Below are positions 6,235-13,924 of a stretch of 27,076 nt of DNA, in pieces. Numbering within the stretch: the first letter of the stretch is position 1; every line of letters starts with the position of its first letter. This DNA comes from JBQCEE01 sp051960575 (GTDB taxonomy: Bacteria; Actinomycetota; Actinomycetes; Mycobacteriales; Jatrophihabitantaceae): the NCBI RefSeq assembly GCF_051960575.1, contig NZ_JBQCEE010000365.1, forward strand, positions 1 through 27,076. Reading direction: 5' to 3'. The notes beneath the pieces were generated by a model that made no database searches, was not told the origin of the DNA, and saw nothing but the letters and a program-made list of their open reading frames with translations. The position numbers were made by a program, and so were the translations under genes.

Positions 6235-8901
6235 ATGATCCGCCGTCGCATCCCGGATCGGCTGCGGACCCGCACCGGCGCCGCCGTCGCCGTGGTCGTC
6301 CTGTTGCTCGTCGTGGCCGGGGTCGTCGCGATCGCGCGCAGCGGTTCGCCGACGATCCGCACGAGCAGCCAGATGATCACCGGGACGCCCGAGGGCAGCA
6401 CTCCGGTGCAGCTCGACACCACGCTGTACCTGCCCGAGACCACGCCCGCGCCGGCGGTGCTGCTCGCGCACGGGTTCGGCGGCACGAAGCAGTCGGTCGC
6501 GTCCGTGGCGCGCTCGCTGGCCGGCCGCGGCTACGTCGTGCTGACCTGGACGGCGCGCGGCTTCGGCCGGTCGGGCGGGCTCATCCACCTCGATGCGCCG
6601 GCCTACGAGGTGCACGACGCGTCGCTGCTCGTGTCGTGGCTGCAGCAGCGACCCCAGGTCGACCGCAACAGGATCGCCGTCGCGGGCGCGTCGTACGGCG
6701 GCGGGCTGGCGCTGCTGCTCGCCGGCACCGACCCGCGCATCAAGGCCGTCGCCGCCGACATCACGTGGAACGACCTCGGCCACGCGCTCTTCCCGAACAA
6801 CGCCGGCACGTCGCCCGGTGTCTTCAAGAAGCTCTGGGCGGGCTACCTGTTCTCGGGCGGCTTCGGGAACCTGGGCTCCGGCTCGCTCGGCTCGCTGGGC
6901 GGGCTCGGCGGGGCGGGCGGCCAGGGCGGCCCCGGTCCCGACGCGGCGCCGGCCGGCGGCGCGACGACCGGTTCGCTCGAGTGCGGCCGCTTCGCCCCGG
7001 CCATCTGCGCCGGGTACCAGCAGGCCGCGCAGACCGGCACGCCCGACGCCTCGCTGCTCGCGCTGCTCCACGCGTCCAGCCCGGCGACCGTGCTCGACCG
7101 GATCAAGGCCCCGACGCTGGTGAGCCAGGGCGAGCAGGACTCGCTGTTCCCGCTGTCGGAGGCGGACGCGAACGCGCGCGGCATCGCCGCGAACGGCACG
7201 CCGGTGAAGGTGGTCTGGCGCGCGGGCGGCCACGACGACCCCAGCACGGACATGAACGTCGGCCAGGTCGCGACCTGGTTCGACGACGTCTTCGCCGGCC
7301 GGGTGCAGGGCACGCAGCCGTTCCAGCTCACCACGCAGCGCGGCGCCGTGCAGACCTCCACCGGACGCCGGCGCGAGCAGCTGCTGCAGGCGCCCGGGTA
7401 CCCGGGCATCGACGGCACGGCGCAGCCCTCGATCCGCGTGACGCTGGCGGGCGGCCCGCAGACCATCGCCGCCCCCGCCGGCGGCAACCCCGCGGCGATC
7501 AACGCGGTGCCCGGGCTCGGCGGCATCCTCGACCAGGCGCAGGGGCTCGGCATCGGCGTCGCGCAGCTGTCCGGCGTGCCCGGTCAGACGGCGGTGTTCG
7601 TGTCGCCGGCCGTGCCGAGGGCGGTCACGATCGCCGGTTCGACGACGGTGCAGCTGCGGGTGACCGCGCACAAGGCGGGCGACGCGGTGCTGTTCGCCGG
7701 CCTGCGCGACGTCGGGCCCGGTGGCGTCGTGCTGCCGTCCAATCTCGTCGCGCCGATCCGCGTGCCGTCGATGCGGGCCGGGGAGACGCGCACGGTGACG
7801 GTGCACCTGCCGACGGTCGTGCGGCCGGTGCCCGCCGGTGACCGGCTCGCGCTGAGCGTGGGCACGACCGACCTCGCGTTCCAGTCGCCGGGCGACCCGC
7901 GCACGTACACCGTGGCGCTGGCCGGCGGTTCGGCCGCGGCGGTGAGCGTGCCGACGACCGACGCCAAGGTGATCCGCACCGGGCACCCGCTGGTGTGGCT
8001 GCTCGTCGGCGCGCTCGTCGCGCTGGTCTGCCTGCTCGTGGTGGCGTTCGAACTGCGCCGGCGGCGGCGGATCGTCAAGCCAGACGCGTCCCTGCGCGAG
8101 GTGCCGGTGGCGATCAACGGCCTCGTCAAGGAGTACGCCGGCGGTTACCGCGCCGTCGACGGCATCAGCTTCCAGGTGCAGCGCGGGCAGGTCGTCGGCC
8201 TGCTCGGGCCGAACGGCGCGGGCAAGACGACCGCGCTGCGCGTGCTGGTCGGGCTGATCACGCCGACCGAGGGCACGGTGCACGTCTTCGGCGAGCCGGT
8301 GCTGCCGGGCGCGCCGGTGCTCGCGCGCCTCGGCGCGTTCATCGAGGGCCCCGGCTTCCTGCCGCACCTGTCCGGACGCGACAACCTGCGCCTCTACTGG
8401 GCGGCGACCGGGCGGCCGGACGAGGACGCCGACTTCGAGACCGCCCTGGCGATCGCCGGGCTGGGGTCGTCGGTCGACCGGAAGGTGAAGACGTACAGCC
8501 ACGGTATGAAGCAGCGGCTCGGCATCGCGCAGGCGATGCTCGGGCTGCCCGAGCTGCTCGTGCTCGACGAACCGACGAACGGCCTCGACCCGCCGCAGAT
8601 CGCCGAGATGCGCGAGGTCATGCAGAGCTACGCGCAGACCGGACGCACCGTCGTCGTGTCGTCGCACCTGCTGGCCGAGGTCGAGCAGACCTGCACGCAC
8701 GTCGTCGTCATGCACAAGGGGCAGGTGGTGGCGGCCGGTCCGACGGCCGAGATCGCCGGCGCCGGCGGGTTGCAGCTCGACGTCGCCGACCCGCACGCGG
8801 CCGCGGCCGTGCTGGCCGAGGCCGGGATCGAGGTCGAGCTGGTGCCCGCCCGGCGCGCGCTCGAGGACGTCTTCCTCGGACTCATCGGAGGTGAGGAATG
8901 A
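6235..8901 (+). CDS. Alpha/beta hydrolase fused to ABC transporter ATP-binding domain
   Basis: 888 aa from ATG 6235 (a GTG three bases earlier is possible). Order: cytoplasmic basic start; TM helix or signal anchor ~15-33; alpha/beta hydrolase of the CocE/X-Pro-dipeptidyl-peptidase type with LLAHGFGGTKQS, nucleophile elbow GASYGGG (Ser ~152), acid EQDSLF and AGGHDDPS histidine; a glycine-rich insert (~208-240); a beta-rich domain ~430-570 (jelly-roll-like); TM ~583-602 (LVWLLVGALVALVCLLVVAF); then a complete ABC ATPase with Walker A GPNGAGKTT (~658), signature YSHGMKQR, Walker B LLVLDEPT and switch VVVSSHLL. The hydrolase would be extracytoplasmic and the ATPase cytoplasmic. The gene overlaps the permease (ATGA), so the pair forms one exporter with a tethered outside hydrolase. 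The substrate is unknown. This fused architecture occurs in other actinobacteria, to my recollection. Confidence 0.88.
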   Translation: MIRRRIPDRLRTRTGAAVAVVVLLLVVAGVVAIARSGSPTIRTSSQMITGTPEGSTPVQLDTTLYLPETTPAPAVLLAHGFGGTKQSVASVARSLAGRGYVVLTWTARGFGRSGGLIHLDAPAYEVHDASLLVSWLQQRPQVDRNRIAVAGASYGGGLALLLAGTDPRIKAVAADITWNDLGHALFPNNAGTSPGVFKKLWAGYLFSGGFGNLGSGSLGSLGGLGGAGGQGGPGPDAAPAGGATTGSLECGRFAPAICAGYQQAAQTGTPDASLLALLHASSPATVLDRIKAPTLVSQGEQDSLFPLSEADANARGIAANGTPVKVVWRAGGHDDPSTDMNVGQVATWFDDVFAGRVQGTQPFQLTTQRGAVQTSTGRRREQLLQAPGYPGIDGTAQPSIRVTLAGGPQTIAAPAGGNPAAINAVPGLGGILDQAQGLGIGVAQLSGVPGQTAVFVSPAVPRAVTIAGSTTVQLRVTAHKAGDAVLFAGLRDVGPGGVVLPSNLVAPIRVPSMRAGETRTVTVHLPTVVRPVPAGDRLALSVGTTDLAFQSPGDPRTYTVALAGGSAAAVSVPTTDAKVIRTGHPLVWLLVGALVALVCLLVVAFELRRRRRIVKPDASLREVPVAINGLVKEYAGGYRAVDGISFQVQRGQVVGLLGPNGAGKTTALRVLVGLITPTEGTVHVFGEPVLPGAPVLARLGAFIEGPGFLPHLSGRDNLRLYWAATGRPDEDADFETALAIAGLGSSVDRKVKTYSHGMKQRLGIAQAMLGLPELLVLDEPTNGLDPPQIAEMREVMQSYAQTGRTVVVSSHLLAEVEQTCTHVVVMHKGQVVAAGPTAEIAGAGGLQLDVADPHAAAAVLAEAGIEVELVPARRALEDVFLGLIGGEE

Positions 8902-9806
8902 CCGCTCCGACCGACGGACGCGTCGCCGCGACGCGCCGGGGTGTGCACGACCGGCTGATGCAGCTGCCGCCGGGCGAGCCGCCCGACTTCCGTCCACAAC
9001 GGACGTTGCGGCTGCGCGTCGAGTTCGTGCGCCAGCTCAAGCGGCGGCGCACGCAGATCGCGTTCGGGTTGTTGTTGCTGCTGCCGATCCTGATCGCGAC
9101 GGCCTTCAAGGTCGGCGGCGGCGCGGGGGCCGACGCGCCGGGCCTGGTGACGCTGGCGAACAACGGTGCGACCAACTTCGCGCTCTTCGCCGAGTTCGCG
9201 TCGGTCGGGTTCCTGCTCGTCGTGGTGGTCGCGCTGTTCTGCGGCGACACGGTCGCGTCCGAGGCGTCGTGGGCGTCGCTGCGGTACCTGCTCGCGCAGC
9301 CCGTGCCGCGCAACCGGCTGCTGCGGCAGAAGCTGATCGTCGCGGCCGCGCTGTCGGTGGCGGCGAACGTGCTGCTGCCGCTGTGGTCGGTGGTCGTCGG
9401 CGGCGTCTTCTTCGGCTGGGCGCCGGCCCGCTCGCCGCTCGGCGCGACGTTCACCGGCGGCGAGTCGGCCGCGCGGCTGGCGATCGTCGTGGCGTTCGTC
9501 TGCGGGCAGATGCTCCTCGTCGCGTCCCTGGCGTTCCTGCTGTCGGTGAGCGTCGACAACCCGCTCGGCGCCGTGGGCGGCGCGGTGCTGCTCGTCGTGG
9601 TGTCGAACATCCTCGACCAGATCACCGCGCTCGACCCGTACCGCAAGGTGCTGCCCACGCACTGGAACTACAGCTGGCTCGACGCCCTGCAGACCCCGAT
9701 CGTCTGGGACGACATGCTCCGCGGCACGGGACTGGTGCTCATCTACGCGTCCGTGTTCCTCACCGTCGCCTGGCTCCGCTTCGACCGCAAGGACGTCACG
9801 AGCTGA
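8898..9806 (+). CDS. ABC-2 type transporter permease
   Basis: 302 aa. ATG overlaps the previous stop (ATGA), giving tight coupling to the hydrolase-ATPase. A ~50-residue cytoplasmic N-terminus with RLRVEFVRQLKRRRTQ leads into about six hydrophobic segments: ~54-72 (IAFGLLLLLPILIATAFKV), ~98-118, ~151-172, ~196-217 and ~223-241, plus a last one near 275-292. The SLRYLLAQPVPRNRLLRQKL stretch after the second segment is the typical ABC-2 coupling region. It should form the membrane channel for the exporter. The substrate cannot be read from sequence. Confidence 0.88.
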   Translation: MTAPTDGRVAATRRGVHDRLMQLPPGEPPDFRPQRTLRLRVEFVRQLKRRRTQIAFGLLLLLPILIATAFKVGGGAGADAPGLVTLANNGATNFALFAEFASVGFLLVVVVALFCGDTVASEASWASLRYLLAQPVPRNRLLRQKLIVAAALSVAANVLLPLWSVVVGGVFFGWAPARSPLGATFTGGESAARLAIVVAFVCGQMLLVASLAFLLSVSVDNPLGAVGGAVLLVVVSNILDQITALDPYRKVLPTHWNYSWLDALQTPIVWDDMLRGTGLVLIYASVFLTVAWLRFDRKDVTS

Positions 9807-9831
9807 CCCCGTCGCCGCCCGTCCTCCCTGG

Positions 9832-9935
9832 GGTGACGGATCCCGTGCCACGGTGACGGACCAAGCCCGCGGGTGACGAATCAGGATGCCCGGTGACGGG
9901 AAATTCGCCGTCTCCGATCTTGCCCATTCGTCACT
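9832..9935. repeat. Left 20-bp-periodic palindromic repeat cluster
   Basis: GGTGACG starts at 9832, 9852, 9872 and 9892, exactly 20 bases apart. The inverted heptamer then appears as CGTCTCC at 9909 and CGTCACT at 9929, again 20 apart. The first inverted copy starts 17 bases after the last forward one. The 13-base interior after each inverted copy is CGATCTTG-like. The first inverted unit lies in the 3' end of the minus-strand gene that ends at 9881. The organisation matches the right cluster at 10814-10939 with a 964-base offset. Confidence 0.85.
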
Positions 9936-10741
9936 CGATCTTGGACGCGGTAGTGCTGCGCCAGCAGGTGCGGCGCGCGTTCGGACAGCAACTGCCTCAC
10001 GTCGCTCACGACCTCGTGCATGCGAACGAATGCATGCGGCGCCGTGTAGATGCGCACCGCCCACTTCGCGCGGTTGAAGCCGAGCAGCTTGACCGAGTCC
10101 TTGACCCGCTGCGCGTCGTGGACGGCGCCGTTGTACTCGAGGGCGGTCGTCGCCTCCTCGTAGCTCAGGTCCGCCTCGCCGAGCCAGTCGCCGTTGTGGT
10201 CGTAGACGGTCTTGTTGACGTCGGGCTTGGGAAGTCCGGCCAGGACGATCGCGGCGCGGATCCGCGACTCGGGACGCGACTTCGACCGTGCATCGAGGTG
10301 CTTGAGGGCCTCGCGCGCGCGTGGCACGCCAGGCCGGCGCCCGGCTCGCCGCACCAGTTCAGTCATCGTGTCCAGGGACGCGCCGAGCCGCAGTGCCGAG
10401 TCGCCGGCCGCGATCAGGTCGTAGATGTCCAACACGGCCGCCAGGTGCACCCACGTCTGCTCGATGGTGGTCATCGGAAGGCCGGCCACGACGACGATCT
10501 GCGACGGATCGATCTGCAGCCGATGGGCGATCACGTCCCGGCGCTGGACGGACGTCGTGTACCGGCTACCGCGAACGTTGGCCGGCGTGCTCACTTCGAC
10601 TCGCTCGAACGCGGGGAGCCACAGCCCATGGCGTTGCCCGCTCGTCCGGTGTGTCAGCACCGTGTCGTCCGGCATGGACGCGAGGTCCCGCGCGAGATCG
10701 GCGGTGCTCGGCGGCAGGTACGAGGGGTCGCTCTGGGCCAT
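9881..10741 (-). CDS. AbiEi-like N-terminal domain with PD-(D/E)XK (DUF559/Vsr-like) nuclease domain
   Basis: 286 aa from ATG 10741 (GTG at 10756 possible). Residues ~28-118 (VLTHRTSGQRHGLWLP, VEVSTPANVRG, IVVVAGLPMTTIEQTWVHLA, LIAAGDSALR) follow the pattern of AbiEi-type antitoxin/actinobacterial proteins. Residues ~158-255 resemble a DUF559/Vsr-like PD-(D/E)XK fold: E158 (PESRIR), D191 (GEADLSY), E202-Y-N204 (LEYNG) and a closing helix MHEVVSDVRQLL. Asn204 replaces the usual Asp/Lys/His, so catalysis is uncertain. The last ~20 residues (RVTNGQDRRRRISRHRAS) are encoded inside the left repeat cluster. No toxin gene such as AbiEii is adjacent. It stands alone between two matching repeat clusters, convergent with the ABC permease. 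Function unknown; a nucleic-acid-directed role is inferred. Confidence 0.7.
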   Translation of the reverse strand: MAQSDPSYLPPSTADLARDLASMPDDTVLTHRTSGQRHGLWLPAFERVEVSTPANVRGSRYTTSVQRRDVIAHRLQIDPSQIVVVAGLPMTTIEQTWVHLAAVLDIYDLIAAGDSALRLGASLDTMTELVRRAGRRPGVPRAREALKHLDARSKSRPESRIRAAIVLAGLPKPDVNKTVYDHNGDWLGEADLSYEEATTALEYNGAVHDAQRVKDSVKLLGFNRAKWAVRIYTAPHAFVRMHEVVSDVRQLLSERAPHLLAQHYRVQDRVTNGQDRRRRISRHRAS

Positions 10742-10813
10742 CGCGCCACTGTCCACCCCGCCGAACGGCCGAGCCCGACTTGTCCACAGGGCCGTGCGGC
10801 GTCCAGAACCTCG

Positions 10814-10939
10814 ACGGTGACGTCCCTCAAGATCGGGTGACGGATCGGCGAGTCGGGAGACGCCAAAATCGCCGTCTCCCGATCTTGGGAATCGTCACCC
10901 GATCTTGAGGAACGTCACCGTGCAGGCCGATCCGTCACC
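10814..10939. repeat. Right 20-bp-periodic palindromic repeat cluster
   Basis: Forward heptamers GGTGACG start at 10816 and 10836, with the variant GGAGACG at 10856. Inverted copies start at 10873 (CGTCTCC), 10893, 10913 and 10933 (CGTCACC). All steps within an orientation are 20 bases, and forward-to-inverted centre spacing is 17, as in the left cluster. Consequences are a 29-bp inverted repeat with one mismatch (10814-10842 with 10893-10921), a perfect 14-bp one (10836-10849 with 10926-10939) and a central 10-bp stem (10853-10862 with 10873-10882, loop CCAAAATCGC). The cluster lies upstream of the minus-strand nuclease-like gene. Confidence 0.9.
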
Positions 10940-10985
10940 GCAGGGCCGCGAGCGGGTGGCAGGGGCCAGGGGGACGACGGACGAC

Positions 10986-11005
10986 GGGGCGGGGCGGGGC
11001 GGGGC
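10986..11005. repeat. (GGGGC)4 tandem repeat, G-quadruplex candidate
   Basis: Four perfect copies of GGGGC just beyond the 3' end of ugd. Four G4 runs with one-base loops on the plus strand meet the classical G-quadruplex pattern. On the ugd transcript (minus strand) the same segment would be C-rich. Confidence 0.8.
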
Positions 11006-11010
11006 GAGGG

Positions 11011-12186
11011 TCAGTCGCGGCCGTAGATGTCGCGGGTGTAGACCTTCGCGCGGACGTCCTCGAGGGCCGGGTCGTGCCGGTTCGCGATGATCACGTCGGC
11101 GCGGGCCTTGAACTCGTCCAGGTCGCGGACGACCTCGGAGTTGAAGAAGGTGTCCTCCTCGATCGCCGGCTCGTAGACGATCACCGGCACGCCCTTGGCC
11201 TTGATCCGCTTCATCACGCCCTGGATCGACGACGAGCGGAAGTTGTCCGACCCCGACTTCATGATCAGCCGGTACACGCCCACCACGGCGGGCGAGCGGC
11301 GCAGGATGTCCGCGGCGATGAAGTCCTTGCGCGTGGTGTTCGCGTCGACGATCGCGCTGATGAGGTTCTGCGGCACGTCGCGGTAGTTGGCCTGCAGCTG
11401 CTTGGTGTCCTTCGGCAGGCAGTAGCCGCCGTAGCCGAAGGACGGGTTGTTGTAGTGCGAGCCGATGCGCGGGTCGAGCCCAACGCCCTCGATGATCTGC
11501 GCGGTGTCCAGCCCGTGCGTCGCGGCGTACGTGTCGAGCTCGTTGAAGTACGCGACGCGTAGCGCCAGGAACGTGTTCGCGAACAGCTTGATCGCCTCGG
11601 CCTCGGTCGAGTCGGTCAGCAGCACCGGCACGTCCTTGTCGATCGCGCCCTCCAGCAGCAGCTCGGCGAACCGCGCCCCCGCCGCCGCGCGCGACCCCAC
11701 GATGATCCGCGACGGGTGCAGGTTGTCGTGCAGCGCCCGGCCCTCGCGCAGGAACTCCGGCGAGAAGATGATGGACGCGCCGGGGTGCGCCTCCCGCATG
11801 CGCGCGGTGAACCCCACCGGCACGGTCGACTTGACGATGATCGTCGCCGCCGGGTTGATCGTCAGCACTGACTTGATCACCGACTCGACCGAGCCGGTGT
11901 CGAAGTAGTTGGTCACCGGGTCGTAGTCGGTCGGCGTCGCCACGATGACGTACTCGGCGCCGGCGTACGCCTCGTCGGGCGACAGCGTCGCCGTCAGCGA
12001 CAGCGGCTTCGACGCCAGGTACTCGGACAGCTCGACGTCCTCGATCGGCGAGACGCGCCGGTTGATCAGCTCGACCTTCACCGGATTGACGTCGAGCGCC
12101 GTCACCTCGTTGTGCTGGGCCAGGATGACCGCGTTCGAGAGGCCGACGTAGCCGGTTCCGGCGACAGCGATGCGGAGGCGCGACAT
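11011..12186 (-). CDS. ugd: UDP-glucose 6-dehydrogenase / nucleotide-sugar dehydrogenase
   Basis: 391 aa from ATG 12186; the longer reading to 12300 has no family similarity. The enzyme oxidises UDP-glucose to UDP-glucuronate with two NAD+. Visible: N-terminal NAD fold RIAVAGTGYVGLSNAV (GxGxxG, residues ~4-19); VIVATPTDYDP; IIVKSTVPVGFT; SPEFLREGRALHDNLHPSRI; the central KLFANTFLALRVAYFNELD helix; catalytic FGYGGYCLPKDT (Cys ~254); and the C-terminal UDP-binding domain with VVGVYRLIMKSGSDNFRSSS. The length fits the short (~390 aa) Ugd type. The product feeds surface polysaccharide or lipid glycosylation. The gene diverges from pgi, which makes fructose-6-P/glucose-6-P, the precursor pool. Confidence 0.95.
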   Translation of the reverse strand: MSRLRIAVAGTGYVGLSNAVILAQHNEVTALDVNPVKVELINRRVSPIEDVELSEYLASKPLSLTATLSPDEAYAGAEYVIVATPTDYDPVTNYFDTGSVESVIKSVLTINPAATIIVKSTVPVGFTARMREAHPGASIIFSPEFLREGRALHDNLHPSRIIVGSRAAAGARFAELLLEGAIDKDVPVLLTDSTEAEAIKLFANTFLALRVAYFNELDTYAATHGLDTAQIIEGVGLDPRIGSHYNNPSFGYGGYCLPKDTKQLQANYRDVPQNLISAIVDANTTRKDFIAADILRRSPAVVGVYRLIMKSGSDNFRSSSIQGVMKRIKAKGVPVIVYEPAIEEDTFFNSEVVRDLDEFKARADVIIANRHDPALEDVRAKVYTRDIYGRD

Positions 12187-12275
12187 GGCTGAGAGCGTAT
12201 CGGCGTCCGCGGGGTACGGCCGCCGTTCACGGGTAGGCCAACACGGTGACCCCCGACTCTGGTAGGCATCTCTCC

Positions 12276-13922
12276 ATGGGCACCCCGACCGTGCAACCAC
12301 TCATCGAACGCCCCGCCTGGACGGCACTGCGAGCCCACGCCGACCAGCTGCGCGGCACCACGCTGCGGCAGCTGTTCGACACCGACGAGGGACGCGGCAC
12401 CCGCCTCACCGCCGAGGCCGTCGGCATCTACCTCGACTACAGCAAGAACCGCGTCACCGACGAGACGCTGCAGCTGCTGCGCCAACTGGCGACCGAGTCG
12501 CACCTCGCCGAGCACCGCGAGGCGATGTTCACCGGTCAGAAGATCAACATCACCGAGGACCGCGCCGTCCTGCACACCGCCCTGCGCGCCCCGGGCAACG
12601 CGGACATCCGCGTCGACGGCGTCAACGTCGTGCCGGCCGTGCACGAGGTGCTCGACCGCATGGCCGACTTCGCCGAGAAGATCCGCGCCCGCGAGTGGTA
12701 CGGCCACACGAACCAGCCGATCACGAACATCGTCAACATCGGCATCGGCGGCAGCGACCTCGGCCCGGTCATGGCCTACGAGGCGCTCAAGCACTTCAGC
12801 GACCGCGGCCTCACGTTCCGCTTCGTCAGCAACGTCGACGGCACCGACTTCGCCGAGGCCACCCGCGACCTCGACCCTGCGCAGACGCTGTTCATCGTCG
12901 CGTCCAAGACCTTCACCACGCTCGAGACGATGACGAACGCGCACACCGCGCGGCAGTGGCTGCTCGACGCCTTCGGCGGTGACGAGAAGTCGATCGCGAA
13001 GCACGTCGTCGCGTTGTCGACGAACGCTGATGCGGTGAAGGCGTTCGGCATCGACGTCATGAACATGTTCGGCTTCTGGGACTGGGTCGGCGGCCGCTAC
13101 TCGATGGACAGCGCCATCGGCCTGTCGACGATGATCGCGATCGGTCCGGTGAACTTCCGCGCGATGCTCGACGGCTTCCACGCCATGGACGAGCACTTCC
13201 GCACCGCGCCGCTCGAGGAGAACCTGCCGGTCATCCTCGGCCTGCTCACCGTCTGGTACGCCGACTTCTTCGACGCGCAGACGCAGGCGGTGCTGCCGTA
13301 CGACCAGTACCTCAAGCGGTTCCCGGCCTACCTGCAGCAGTTGACAATGGAGAGCAACGGCAAGCACGTCACGCTCGACGGCGCGCGGGTCGACTACGCC
13401 ACCAGCCCGGTCTACTGGGGCGAGCCCGGCACGAACGGGCAGCACAGCTTCTACCAGCTGATCCACCAGGGCACCGAGCTGATCCCGGTCGACTTCATCG
13501 GGTTCGCCAACAGCCTCAATCCGATCGGCGAGCACCACGACCTGCTCAACGCCAACGTCTTCGCCCAGGGCGAGGCGCTCGCGTTCGGCAAGACCGCCGA
13601 ACAGGTGAAGGCCGAGGGCACGCCCGACTGGCTCGTCCCACACCGTGTCTTCGACGGCAACCGGCCGAGCAACACCATGCTGCTCGACCACCTCACCCCG
13701 TTCGCGCTCGGCAGCCTCATCGCGCTCTACGAGCACAGCGTCTTCGTCCAGGGCACGATCTGGTCGATCAACTCCTTCGACCAGTGGGGTGTCGAGCTCG
13801 GCAAGGTGCTCGCGAAGAAGGTGGCGGACGAACTGAGTTCGGACGCCGACCCCGACCTGCAGCACGACAGCTCCACCAACGAACTCATCCGCCGCTACCG
13901 CGCGGCCCGTCGGAAGGCATAG
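12276..13922 (+). CDS. pgi: Glucose-6-phosphate isomerase
   Basis: 548 aa, the usual long bacterial Pgi. It interconverts glucose-6-phosphate and fructose-6-phosphate. The ATG at 12276 is chosen because GGTAGG lies about nine bases upstream and the GTG at 12246 adds only unrelated residues. Motifs: IVNIGIGGSDLGPVMAYEAL (~150-169); DWVGGRYSMDSAIGLS; and the signature GTNGQHSFYQLIHQGT (~387-402), carrying the catalytic-region histidine. C-terminal VFVQGTIWSINSFDQWGVELGK is also canonical. gnd starts two bases after the stop, so the two are almost certainly one operon linking glycolysis and the pentose-phosphate route. Confidence 0.97.
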   Translation: MGTPTVQPLIERPAWTALRAHADQLRGTTLRQLFDTDEGRGTRLTAEAVGIYLDYSKNRVTDETLQLLRQLATESHLAEHREAMFTGQKINITEDRAVLHTALRAPGNADIRVDGVNVVPAVHEVLDRMADFAEKIRAREWYGHTNQPITNIVNIGIGGSDLGPVMAYEALKHFSDRGLTFRFVSNVDGTDFAEATRDLDPAQTLFIVASKTFTTLETMTNAHTARQWLLDAFGGDEKSIAKHVVALSTNADAVKAFGIDVMNMFGFWDWVGGRYSMDSAIGLSTMIAIGPVNFRAMLDGFHAMDEHFRTAPLEENLPVILGLLTVWYADFFDAQTQAVLPYDQYLKRFPAYLQQLTMESNGKHVTLDGARVDYATSPVYWGEPGTNGQHSFYQLIHQGTELIPVDFIGFANSLNPIGEHHDLLNANVFAQGEALAFGKTAEQVKAEGTPDWLVPHRVFDGNRPSNTMLLDHLTPFALGSLIALYEHSVFVQGTIWSINSFDQWGVELGKVLAKKVADELSSDADPDLQHDSSTNELIRRYRAARRKA

Positions 13923-13924
13923 CA

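Noticed and set aside
5611..8997. A 1128-codon open frame on the minus strand opposite purE and the hydrolase-ABC gene
   Set aside because: Shadow of well-supported genes on the other strand; composition is Arg/His/Asp-rich and motif-free.
9832..9935. CRISPR array or replication iterons
   Set aside because: The conserved part is only ~7-9 bp, orientation inverts inside the cluster and no cas or rep gene is present, so a palindromic extragenic repeat fits better.
12187..12300. Longer N-terminus for ugd
   Set aside because: The nucleotide-sugar dehydrogenase family begins right at the RIAVAGTGYVGL fold; the extension is unrelated and runs into the pgi start.
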